Source of the DNA: Metabacillus malikii
GTDB lineage: Bacteria > Bacillota > Bacilli > Bacillales > Bacillaceae
Length of the DNA: 64,000 nucleotides
Direction: 5' to 3'
Assembly (NCBI RefSeq): GCF_030813355.1
Contig: NZ_JAUSUD010000006.1
Coordinates: forward strand, 124,001 to 188,000
In this document: piece after piece, positions 55,959 to 64,000 of the stretch
Position numbering within the stretch: the stretch's first letter is position 1
How the letters are laid out: each line of letters opens with the position of its first letter
Notes under the pieces: generated by a model
The model's database searches: none
Told to the model about the DNA's origin: nothing
Seen by the model: the letters and a program-made list of their open reading frames with translations, nothing else
Position numbers and translations under genes: made by a program

Positions 55959-57953
55959 CTACTCGTTATCGTATGGAATCGCTTTAGATGTTACAACCTT
56001 ATTGTCTACTGTTACTTGATAAAAGGCCTCTTCCCCGGGGGCAATTGTAAGATTTAATGTATATGTTTTTGGACTATTAATTGTAAATGTTTCAAAAACA
56101 TTTGGAAAAGATCGCTCTGCATCGTCAATAATTATCGAAACCTCTAGTTCTTGTCCTTCTTCCGTAGGATTATAAGGTATTGTAATTGTTTCAGATAATT
56201 TCTTTGGAAGTAATGGTTTTTCTTCAGGACCTAGTGAGTAAACTACTTCTATTTGAGTTTCCTTAGGATTCACTTCTTCTCCAGGGTTTGGCTTTTGTGA
56301 AACTACGTGTCCTTTTGGAATTTGTTCATTAAACTCCTCTTTCTCACTCAGTGCAAGGCCATTTTCGTTTACATAGGCCTCCACTTCTTCCTTACTCTTA
56401 CCATTCAAGTTTTCGATATTAATACGTTTTGGTCCGGTACTAACTACAAGTGTGATCGTATCTTCAGATGGTATAATTTCTTCTCCGACTTCAGGCGTTT
56501 GAGAGATAATCGTTCCTTCTAACTCAGTATCACTTGTAGCTTCCTCAATAGTAACCTTAATGCCATTCTTCTCTAAAATTAGTCTTACTCTGTCTATTGT
56601 CTTGCCAACATAATCATCAATTGTTATTTTTTCTTTACCTGTGCTTTGATATATTGTAACAGGTGCTCCTTCTTTTGCTACTTCAGCTGCTTTCGGCTCT
56701 GTTTTTATGACATATCCTTCTTCAATTTCCTCATCTGTGAGCATAACAGGATCGTTTATTGTAAAACCACTTTCTTTTAACATGTCTACAGCTTCATCAT
56801 AAGGCTTTTCTGTAACGTCTGGCACTTCAATATCCTTTGGTAATAATAAAGGAGGCAGTATTGTAAATGCAGAAATTGCTCCCGCCATTAATATAATAAA
56901 TGTTGTGATGATAAAGATAGCTAGTTTACTTTTTTTCTTTTTGGGCTTGTCCTTTTTATGAGCTTTATGCTTTTTTACATCTTCCTTAGGAACATCCATC
57001 TGTTTTTTTTCTGGTGTGTGGACGAGTGTATCGCCAATTTTATGCTCTCCGACATTTTCCTCTGTTATGATAGGAATTGCTTTTGTTGCTTCATCATCAT
57101 CTGGAATTGTAAAAGGTTCTTCTGAAATTCTATTAACATCAAAAACTGTATCTAAATCTCTTTCCATTTCCTCTATAGAATGGTAGCGGTGAAACGGATC
57201 CTTTGCGGTTGACTTTAAGATAACATTTTCCAAACTTTGAGGCACGTCTGGATTCCACCGTCTTACGGAAGGTGTGGAGGACTGCAAGTGCTTTAATGCT
57301 ATAGATATTGCAGATTCACCATCAAATGGTAGTCTTCCTGTAAGTAATTCGAATAATACAATACCAATAGAATAGATATCGGATTTTTTATTTGCCATCC
57401 CACCTCTTGCTTGCTCAGGTGATAGATAGTGAATCGAGCCTAAAACCGAATTAGTTTGTGTAATTGTCGTTGAACTAAGTGCAACTGCTATACCAAAATC
57501 AGTTACTTTTACGTTTCCTTCACGGTCAATTAATATATTATGTGGTTTAATATCCCGATGGATTATATGATTATCATGTGCGTGTTGCATAGCAGCAACT
57601 ATTTGCAGCATTATATGTACAGCTTTTCTAGGTTGGACAGGTGCAAACTGTTGTATGTACTTTTTTAATGTTTGTCCATCAACATATTCCATTACAATAT
57701 AGTAGATTCCGTCTTCTTCCCCAACATCATAAATACTGACGATATTAGGATGTGCTAAACTTGTGGCTGATTGAGCTTCCCTTCTAAATCTCTTAATAAA
57801 CTCATCATCATTGGAAAAGTCGAAACGTAATACTTTCATTGCTACTTCTCTTTCTAGAATCATATCCCGGGCTAAATAGACATTAGCCATACCGCCGCCG
57901 CCAATGACTTCTAGAATTTTATAACGTCCGCTAATTCTTTTTCCTATTAACAC
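55959..57953 (-). CDS. prkC: Membrane serine/threonine kinase PrkC with PASTA domains
   Basis: Senses muropeptides and beta-lactam-like ligands, and in spores triggers germination. The kinase domain (about 11-270) has the glycine loop IGGGGMANVYLA, K40, HRDIKPHN (132-139), DFG (152-154) and activation-loop threonines 162, 163, 165 and 167 as in B. subtilis. A basic linker and one transmembrane helix (about 345-368) lead to three PASTA repeats and a C-terminal beta domain. It starts at GTG 57953, overlapping prpC by 7 bp. The 664 residues are slightly longer than B. subtilis PrkC. Confidence 0.97.
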   Translation of the reverse strand: MLIGKRISGRYKILEVIGGGGMANVYLARDMILEREVAMKVLRFDFSNDDEFIKRFRREAQSATSLAHPNIVSIYDVGEEDGIYYIVMEYVDGQTLKKYIQQFAPVQPRKAVHIMLQIVAAMQHAHDNHIIHRDIKPHNILIDREGNVKVTDFGIAVALSSTTITQTNSVLGSIHYLSPEQARGGMANKKSDIYSIGIVLFELLTGRLPFDGESAISIALKHLQSSTPSVRRWNPDVPQSLENVILKSTAKDPFHRYHSIEEMERDLDTVFDVNRISEEPFTIPDDDEATKAIPIITEENVGEHKIGDTLVHTPEKKQMDVPKEDVKKHKAHKKDKPKKKKSKLAIFIITTFIILMAGAISAFTILPPLLLPKDIEVPDVTEKPYDEAVDMLKESGFTINDPVMLTDEEIEEGYVIKTEPKAAEVAKEGAPVTIYQSTGKEKITIDDYVGKTIDRVRLILEKNGIKVTIEEATSDTELEGTIISQTPEVGEEIIPSEDTITLVVSTGPKRINIENLNGKSKEEVEAYVNENGLALSEKEEFNEQIPKGHVVSQKPNPGEEVNPKETQIEVVYSLGPEEKPLLPKKLSETITIPYNPTEEGQELEVSIIIDDAERSFPNVFETFTINSPKTYTLNLTIAPGEEAFYQVTVDNKVVTSKAIPYDNE

Positions 57954-58702
57954 GACGCTTCACCTAATTCATTCGCAGTCCTTTTGACAATAACTAAAGA
58001 AATATTATCTTCGCCACCATTTTCATTAGCGATGTCAATGAGTGTCTTCCCTATAATGTCTAGGGAGTGAGATTTAATAAGTTCAGAACTAATTTCTTCA
58101 TCAGTAAGTTTATTTGTCAATCCGTCAGAACAGATTAACAAAATATCATTCTCTTCAAAGCCGATTGTCTTTACATCAAGTTCAACTGTCTGTTCCGTCC
58201 CTAAAGCTCTCAGGAGGACATTTTTTCTAGGATGGTGTTCTGCATCCTCTTTAGATATTTGTCCTGACTTAACAAGCTCATTTACTAAGGAGTGGTCTTG
58301 GGTTATTTGGGTAAAGCCAGCCTGAGTGAATAAATAGCAGCGGCTATCACCTATATGCCCAATAGTGGCAAATTCCTCTGTTATGATAGCACCGACTATT
58401 GTTGTACCCATTCCTTGACATTCTGGATTTGCTAAAGAATGCTCGTATACAGTCTTGTTTACTTCTAGCGCTGTATGAATAAACCAATTTTCTGCATCCT
58501 TAGGACTATCAAGCTGCTTTACATTCTCCCATAAGGATTGAAATGTTTGGATTGTCATTTGACTGGCAACATCCCCAGCCAAATGACCACCCATACCATC
58601 CGCAACAATTGCTAGAATACCAATTTCATTATTAAAAACTCCAACAGAATCTTCATTATGTTGCCTTACTTTTCCCCGGTCTGACATATAAAAAGTTTCC
58701 AC
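57947..58702 (-). CDS. prpC: Protein phosphatase PrpC (PP2C family)
   Basis: Metal-dependent phosphatase that reverses PrkC phosphorylation. PP2C motifs are RQHNED (13-18), ADGMGGHLAGDVAS, GMGTTIVGAII, IGHIGDSRCYLF and ENDILLICSDGLTNKL. The frame is open to GTG 58711, inside the rlmN end. I chose GTG 58702 because GAGGTG precedes it by 6 nt and the N-terminus then aligns residue for residue with B. subtilis PrpC. That gives 251 residues and removes the overlap with rlmN. Confidence 0.95.
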   Translation of the reverse strand: METFYMSDRGKVRQHNEDSVGVFNNEIGILAIVADGMGGHLAGDVASQMTIQTFQSLWENVKQLDSPKDAENWFIHTALEVNKTVYEHSLANPECQGMGTTIVGAIITEEFATIGHIGDSRCYLFTQAGFTQITQDHSLVNELVKSGQISKEDAEHHPRKNVLLRALGTEQTVELDVKTIGFEENDILLICSDGLTNKLTDEEISSELIKSHSLDIIGKTLIDIANENGGEDNISLVIVKRTANELGEASC

Positions 58703-58707
58703 CTTGG

Positions 58708-59805
58708 TCACCTCGTCTCCTCTTTACGCTCCTTAGCTCGAAGTTGTCCGCAAGCAGCATCAATATCATGGCCTTGCTCTCTTCTTGTTGTCACATTTAT
58801 ACCATGCTTTTTTAGTGTATCTTCAAAAAGTTTAATTTGTTCTTTCGGTGTACGAACATAATTTCTTTCTGGAACATAATTTACTGGTATTAAATTGATA
58901 TGACACTTTATCCCTTTTACTAATCTTGCTAATTCTTCTGCATGCTCAACTTGGTCATTCTCGCCACCAAACAGACCATATTCAAAGCTAATCCGTCTTC
59001 CTGTTTTATCAACATAATATTTAACAGCCTCCATTAAATCAGGAAGTTTATATGCTCGATTTATTGGCATTAATTTTGATCGAAGCTCTGTATTTGGTGC
59101 ATGTAACGATATTGCAAAATTGATTTGTAGTTTTTCGTCAGCGAATTTGTAAATTTTCGGGATAATTCCACTTGTAGAAACTGTGATATGTCTAGCACCA
59201 ATATTTAAACCTTTATCATGGTTAACTATTTTCAAAAATGACATCATTTCATCATAGTTATCAAATGGCTCTCCAATTCCCATTATAACAATATGACTGA
59301 CACGCTCATCAAGCTCGTCAAGTGCTTGTTGAACTTTGACAACTTGTGCAACTATTTCACCAGCTTCTAAATTCCGCTTTAATCCACCTAATGTAGATGC
59401 ACAAAATGTACAGCCAATTCGGCATCCTACTTGAGTTGTTACACATACAGAATTGCCATATTCATGTCTCATTAAAACAGTTTCAATTGAATATCCGTCA
59501 TGTAATTCAAACAGGAATTTAATTGTTCCATCTTTTGAAGTTTGTTGGATAAGTGTTTTAAGCGTTGTAAGTGTAAACTTTTCTTGTAAGAGTGTGCGTA
59601 ATTCTTTAGATAGATTTGACATATCTTCAAAGCTTGTGACACGTTTTGTATATAACCAATCGAATATTTGGTTTGCACGAAACGATTTTTCTCCATGTTC
59701 TGTCAACCATTGCTCTAACTCATGCAATTCCAATGAATAGATAGATGGAATTGTTGGTTCATTTGCTTTTTTGTCTTTCTTAGCTGCTCTTTTTAATTGT
59801 TCCAA
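58708..59805 (-). CDS. rlmN: 23S rRNA/tRNA adenine-C2 methyltransferase RlmN
   Basis: Radical SAM enzyme that methylates A2503 of 23S rRNA and A37 of tRNA. The iron-sulfur cluster cysteines are C128, C132 and C135 ([11 protein letters not shown]). The second catalytic cysteine is near the end in [29 protein letters not shown] and [20 protein letters not shown] are family motifs. The 365 residues start at TTG 59805 behind AAGGG. It lies 2 bp after rsmB. Confidence 0.97.
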   Translation of the reverse strand: MEQLKRAAKKDKKANEPTIPSIYSLELHELEQWLTEHGEKSFRANQIFDWLYTKRVTSFEDMSNLSKELRTLLQEKFTLTTLKTLIQQTSKDGTIKFLFELHDGYSIETVLMRHEYGNSVCVTTQVGCRIGCTFCASTLGGLKRNLEAGEIVAQVVKVQQALDELDERVSHIVIMGIGEPFDNYDEMMSFLKIVNHDKGLNIGARHITVSTSGIIPKIYKFADEKLQINFAISLHAPNTELRSKLMPINRAYKLPDLMEAVKYYVDKTGRRISFEYGLFGGENDQVEHAEELARLVKGIKCHINLIPVNYVPERNYVRTPKEQIKLFEDTLKKHGINVTTRREQGHDIDAACGQLRAKERKEETR

Positions 59806-59807
59806 AT

Positions 59808-61157
59808 TTAACCCTTCTTTCGTAAACTAGCTATATAAAATCCGTCTGTCCCAAAGTAATGTGGAAGTATTTGAACTTCACCATCATGAATATACGGTTG
59901 AATCTTTTCTGGTAAGTAATCCTTCACTGCAAGATTTCGTTCAAATTCAGGATGGTCTTGTAAGAATTTTTTGATAACATCATTATTCTCTTCCCTATCA
60001 ATTGTACATGTACTATAAACTAACATACCTCCGCTTTTTAATAAAGAGGCAACAGATTCTAAAATTTCCAATTGTAATTGTGCAAGGTTCGTTACATCTT
60101 GGATTGTTTTTGTATACTTTATATCTGGCTTTCGTCGAATGACACCGAAACCTGAACATGGTGCATCTACTAAAATCCTATCAAAGCTCTCTTTCTCAAA
60201 GAGTTCATCTGCCTTTCTGCTATCAATTGCAGTTGCTTCAATATTTAATAAATTTAATCGTTTTGCTTGTTGATTAATCAGTTTTACTTTGTGTTCATGC
60301 AGGTCGAGTGAATGAACAGTACCTGTTCCTTTCATCCGTTCAGCCAAATGTGTAGATTTACCTCCTGGTGCAGCACAAGCATCTAAAATTCTCTCATTTA
60401 ATTGAGGGTTTACTGCCCTAGCAACGAGCATTGAGCTTTCATCTTGGATAGTTAACAAGCCCTTCTGGAACGCTTCGGTAAGTGCAAGGTTACCTTTTAA
60501 TCCTTTAATTGCGTCCACAGATAAATCACCATATTCAACAAGTACTCCATCATTTGTTAATTGCTGATATAATTCTTCTACTGAGTTCTTCATGATGTTT
60601 ACCCTAGCAGTTTGTGAAGGAGGTGTTAAATTAGCTTCGCACATTTTCTCAGTTTCTTGATAGCCGTATTGCTTTATCCATTTTTCAATTAACCATCTTG
60701 GATGACTTGTCTTAATAGATAAACGCTCAATATCATCTTTAATCAGATTTAAATCTGGAATACCTTCTCTTTGAAAGCTTCTTAGTATTCCGTTAACAAA
60801 TGAAGCAATTCCCTTATGACCTCTAGCTTTTGCGATCTCTACCGCCTCGAATAAAATGGCTCTGTCAGGAACTCGATCAAGGTAAACCATTTGATAGACA
60901 GATATTCTTAATAAGATTTTAACCCATATTTCAATTTTCTTATTATTGTTTAGAAATTGATTCAAATAATAATCTACCGTTTCACGACGCTGTAACGTTC
61001 CATACACAAGTTCTGTTAGCAACCCGATGTCTTTCTCATTTACTTTATATTTTTTTATCATCGAATTTAACAGAAGATTACTATATGCTTGATTTTTTTC
61101 GATTTGCAGTAATGTTTCAACCGCTACATTTCTGACATTATTTAAATGTTTTTTCAT
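59808..61157 (-). CDS. rsmB: 16S rRNA (cytosine-967-C5)-methyltransferase RsmB
   Basis: Methylates C967 of 16S rRNA. The N-terminal NusB-like domain (about 1-135) is [20 protein letters not shown]. The catalytic domain has [17 protein letters not shown] for SAM binding, PCSG in [15 protein letters not shown], and the nucleophile in [14 protein letters not shown]. The 449 residues are standard. It starts inside the end of fmt (20-bp overlap) with AGGAG upstream. Confidence 0.97.
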   Translation of the reverse strand: MKKHLNNVRNVAVETLLQIEKNQAYSNLLLNSMIKKYKVNEKDIGLLTELVYGTLQRRETVDYYLNQFLNNNKKIEIWVKILLRISVYQMVYLDRVPDRAILFEAVEIAKARGHKGIASFVNGILRSFQREGIPDLNLIKDDIERLSIKTSHPRWLIEKWIKQYGYQETEKMCEANLTPPSQTARVNIMKNSVEELYQQLTNDGVLVEYGDLSVDAIKGLKGNLALTEAFQKGLLTIQDESSMLVARAVNPQLNERILDACAAPGGKSTHLAERMKGTGTVHSLDLHEHKVKLINQQAKRLNLLNIEATAIDSRKADELFEKESFDRILVDAPCSGFGVIRRKPDIKYTKTIQDVTNLAQLQLEILESVASLLKSGGMLVYSTCTIDREENNDVIKKFLQDHPEFERNLAVKDYLPEKIQPYIHDGEVQILPHYFGTDGFYIASLRKKG

Positions 61158-62091
61158 TATTATCTCCTAAGACGTCTCCTACTGATACTGCTTTTCCCCG
61201 AAGGAAGTCTTCTCCGCTCATTTTCTTTTTCCCTGAAGGCTGGAGTTCAGTAACTTTAATCGCAACTTGATTACCCGTCGCCACAATAAAACCATCTTCC
61301 TCCACGTCGATAATTGTTCCGGGATTAGCATCTGCATTGGTTTCGACCTTTTCACCCCACCATATTTTCACAACTTTGTCATCTAGTGTTGTAAAAGCAA
61401 CAGGCCATGGGTTTAATCCTCTAATTTGGTTGTAGATTTCCTCACCGTTTTTAGACCATTTAATTTTTTCTTGTTCACGTTTGATATTAGAAGCAAAAGT
61501 CGCCTTGCTATCATCTTGCTTTATTGGAGATAATTTTCCAGCAAGTAATGAAGGTAATGTTTCAATTAACAGGTTAACTCCTGCTTCACTTAATTTATCA
61601 TGGAGGCTTCCAACTGTGTCATGTTCGTCAATTGCAACTTCTGCTTGTGTTAATATATCTCCTGCGTCTAATTTTTCCGCCATATACATTATTGTAATAC
61701 CGGTTTTATCTTTTCCTTGTAAAATGGAATAATGGATAGGAGCCCCGCCTCTAAGTTCTGGTAAGAGTGAAGCATGAACGTTGATACATCCATATTTTGG
61801 TGCTTCTAATAATTCCTTAGGTAAAATTTGACCAAAAGCAGCTGTAATAATTAAATCAGGTTTTAACGATAGAACATCATCTAATTCTGTTCTAATTTTT
61901 TCTGGTTGAAGAACTTTTATCCCATGCTTCTCTGCTTCTACTTTGACAGGGGGAGGTGTTAATACTTTTTTACGACCTTTCTGTCTGTCTGGCTGGGTTA
62001 CAACACCTACAATATTATAATCCTCTTCAATAAGTTTTCTAAGAATAGGTACTGAAAAATCAGGTGTTCCCATAAATACTATATTAGTCAA
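61138..62091 (-). CDS. fmt: Methionyl-tRNA formyltransferase
   Basis: Formylates initiator Met-tRNA for translation start. The fold starts [18 protein letters not shown], with [14 protein letters not shown] and the catalytic segment [20 protein letters not shown]. The C-terminal tRNA-binding domain begins near [17 protein letters not shown] chose TTG 62091, preceded by AAGGTG at 6 nt, which gives 317 residues like B. subtilis Fmt. A GTG at 62100 lies inside that ribosome-binding site. It overlaps def by 8 bp. Confidence 0.96.
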   Translation of the reverse strand: MTNIVFMGTPDFSVPILRKLIEEDYNIVGVVTQPDRQKGRKKVLTPPPVKVEAEKHGIKVLQPEKIRTELDDVLSLKPDLIITAAFGQILPKELLEAPKYGCINVHASLLPELRGGAPIHYSILQGKDKTGITIMYMAEKLDAGDILTQAEVAIDEHDTVGSLHDKLSEAGVNLLIETLPSLLAGKLSPIKQDDSKATFASNIKREQEKIKWSKNGEEIYNQIRGLNPWPVAFTTLDDKVVKIWWGEKVETNADANPGTIIDVEEDGFIVATGNQVAIKVTELQPSGKKKMSGEDFLRGKAVSVGDVLGDNNEKTFK

Positions 62092-62578
62092 GTTTATCAC
62101 CTTCCGTCGTTTCTAATTCTTCCTCGTCTACATATCTCTCTACTTTCGAATTAAATAAAATACCATCTAAATGGTCGATTTCATGTTGGATTGCCCGTGC
62201 TAAGAAACCTTCTGCTTCTATTATTTTGACTTTGCCTTTACGATTTAGCGATCTCACTTTGACATATTCAGCTCTTGTAACTTCGCCAAATAAGCCGGGG
62301 AAACTTAAACAGCCTTCAATTCCATATTGTTTACCTTTTTTATCAATAATTGTTGGGTTAATTAATTCTATCGTTCCATGGTGGTCATCTATGTCAACGA
62401 TCGCAACTTGCTTCGTTATACCAATTTGCGGTGCAGCTAGTCCGACACCATCATATTCAATCATCGTATCATACATATCAGCTAATAGTTTTGAGAGCTT
62501 CCGATCAAAGGTAGTAACCTTTTCACAAGGTGTCTCTAATACTTCTGCCGGATGCATAATTATAGGTTTTACTGCCAA
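62084..62578 (-). CDS. def: Peptide deformylase
   Basis: Removes the formyl group from new proteins. It has the three signature motifs: GVGLAAPQ (44-51), EGCLSFPG with metal ligand C90, and QHEIDHLDG with H132, E133 and H136. The 164 residues start [17 protein letters not shown] at TTG 62578 behind GAGG, matching the B. subtilis Def N-terminus. It lies between priA and fmt, so removal and addition of formyl groups are co-expressed. Confidence 0.96.
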   Translation of the reverse strand: MAVKPIIMHPAEVLETPCEKVTTFDRKLSKLLADMYDTMIEYDGVGLAAPQIGITKQVAIVDIDDHHGTIELINPTIIDKKGKQYGIEGCLSFPGLFGEVTRAEYVKVRSLNRKGKVKIIEAEGFLARAIQHEIDHLDGILFNSKVERYVDEEELETTEGDKLD

Positions 62579-62633
62579 AAGATTTGCCTCATTTCTATAG
62601 TCAGATTTCTATTTTCATCTTTCAAATCACTAC

Positions 62634-64000
62634 CTACATCATTGTGTTTGGATTTAAGTCCACAGAAATCATTAATTGATTTGTTGTCATCTCTTGTTGA
62701 AAATGCTCCAGTATTTTACGAAGCGTTATGTGTAAGTCATTATCACGTTTGTATTTTACCATGCATTGGTATCGATATCTATCTTTGATACGTGGAATAG
62801 GGGAAGCAACAGGTCCAAGTATTCGAGTATCGTTAGCAACATTTCTTCGTAAATATTGGACAATTGTCTCAGTTACAGACACAACCTTCATGATGTCTGG
62901 ATGAGATACTGTTACAAGAGCGATAAAGTAGTATGGTGGATAAGCGTGAGTTTTTCTTAACTGCATTTCATGCCTAAAAAGCGAATCATAATCATACTGA
63001 CTAGATAGTTGAATACTATAATGCTCAGGAGTATAGGTTTGAATGACAACCTCTCCTGGAAGTTCATGTCTACCAGCCCTTCCACTAACTTGTGTTAACA
63101 GTTGAAAAGTCTTCTCCGAAGCGCGGAAATCTGGTAAGTTAAGCATCGTATCTGCAGTAAGTACACCAACTAACGTTACATCTGGAAAGTCTAAGCCCTT
63201 AGCAATCATTTGGGTACCTAATAAAATGTCAGCCTGTTTTTGACCGAATTTTGTCAAAAGCTTTTCGTGTGCCCCTTTCCGATTTGTTGTGTCAACATCC
63301 ATACGTATGATTCGAGCCTCTGGTAAAATTTTCACTAATTCTTCTTCTACCTTTTGAGTACCTGTCCCAAAATAACGGATATGCTCACTCTCACATTCAG
63401 GACAAGTATTCGGTAATGGTTCTTCATAACCGCAATAATGACATTTTAGCTGCTGCCCTCGAAGATGGTATGTTAAAGATATATCACAATGTGGACAGCC
63501 ATTAACATATCCGCAATCTCGGCACATAACAAATGAAGAATATCCTCTTTTATTTAATAACAGAACTGTTTGTTCATGTTTATTTAGCCTATCTGTCATC
63601 TTATCCATTAACGATGCAGAAAACATTGAGCGATTACCATTTCTTAACTCTTCTCTCATATCAACAATCTCTACGCTTGGCATATTCCTTTTATTAACAC
63701 GTTCTTTTAAAGTTAAAAGCTTATACACTCCTTTTTGTGATCGTGCAAATGATTCAAGTGTCGGTGTTGCACTCCCTAAAACAACAGGACAATTGTGTTG
63801 CTTCCCTCGATATATTGCAACATCTCGTGCATGATAGCGCGGGTTTTCCTCCTGTTTATAGCTGGATTCATGTTCCTCATCAATAATAATCATCCCAAGT
63901 TTTTCAAATGGTGCAAAAATTGCTGAGCGGGCACCGACAACTAGTTGTACTTCTTTACGTTGAATTTTACGCCATTCGTCATATTTTTCACCAGTTGATA
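62634..64000 (-). CDS. priA: Primosomal replication helicase PriA, C-terminal part
   Basis: Restarts stalled replication forks by loading the primosome. About 455 residues are visible, and the N-terminus is beyond the window edge. The helicase motif DEEH is in MIIIDEEHESSYKQ. Eight zinc-binding cysteines lie between CRDCGYVNGCPHC and CPEC, with GTQMIAKGLDFPDV and TQVSGRAGRHELPGEV downstream. The frame continues upstream to position 64000 with IQRKEVQLVVGARSAIFAPF, so the first internal methionine is not the start. The full family is about 800 residues. Confidence 0.97.
   Translation of the reverse strand, partial: STGEKYDEWRKIQRKEVQLVVGARSAIFAPFEKLGMIIIDEEHESSYKQEENPRYHARDVAIYRGKQHNCPVVLGSATPTLESFARSQKGVYKLLTLKERVNKRNMPSVEIVDMREELRNGNRSMFSASLMDKMTDRLNKHEQTVLLLNKRGYSSFVMCRDCGYVNGCPHCDISLTYHLRGQQLKCHYCGYEEPLPNTCPECESEHIRYFGTGTQKVEEELVKILPEARIIRMDVDTTNRKGAHEKLLTKFGQKQADILLGTQMIAKGLDFPDVTLVGVLTADTMLNLPDFRASEKTFQLLTQVSGRAGRHELPGEVVIQTYTPEHYSIQLSSQYDYDSLFRHEMQLRKTHAYPPYYFIALVTVSHPDIMKVVSVTETIVQYLRRNVANDTRILGPVASPIPRIKDRYRYQCMVKYKRDNDLHITLRKILEHFQQEMTTNQLMISVDLNPNTMM

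Overview
The window is a 64 kb piece of core chromosome from a low-GC, endospore-forming, flagellated member of the Bacillaceae. The evidence is spoVM, the codY-hslUV-xerC block, prkC-prpC, fapR, and a gene order that follows the B. subtilis priA-to-fliR segment almost gene for gene. I cannot name the species. Every gene except rpmB lies on the minus strand, so transcription runs from position 64000 towards 1.

Region by region, in the direction of transcription:
(1) 64000-52990: priA (5' part outside the window), def, fmt, rsmB, rlmN, prpC, prkC, rsgA, rpe, thiN and spoVM. These cover translation start and rRNA modification, the PASTA kinase/phosphatase pair, and ribosome assembly.
(2) 52900-46400: rpmB on the plus strand, then yloU-fakA, recG and fapR. 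B. subtilis has sdaAB-sdaAA between fakA and recG. Here that junction holds 841 bp of non-coding, repeat-bearing DNA.
(3) 46975-37490: the FapR-controlled lipid genes fapR-plsX-fabD-fabG and acpP, then rnc-smc-ftsY.
(4) 37340-30770: ylxM-ffh-rpsP-khpA, ylqD-rimM-trmD, rplS with its own promoter and structured leader, a type I signal peptidase gene, and rbgA.
(5) 30610-24719: rnhB, ylqG-ylqH, sucC-sucD and dprA.
(6) 24453-16845: topA with a leader of about 300 nt, then trmFO, xerC, hslV, hslU and codY.
(7) 16430-1: the fla/che operon from flgB through fliR (fliR is cut by the window edge). It encodes the basal body, hook, export ATPase, switch (fliG, fliM, fliY, cheY) and export gate.

Mobile genes, CRISPR arrays, rRNA and tRNA genes were not seen. 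Many genes start at TTG or GTG, and several longer readings begin inside the Shine-Dalgarno sequence, so I shortened those starts.

The most interesting items are:
- ylqG-ylqH, which look like a FliK-C/FlhB-C pair outside the flagellar operon.
- A structured intergenic repeat present in three copies near recG, fakA and prkC.
- A near-perfect 16-bp hairpin in front of rnc.
- A perfect 14-bp hairpin against the xerC ribosome-binding site.
- The altered recG-fakA junction.
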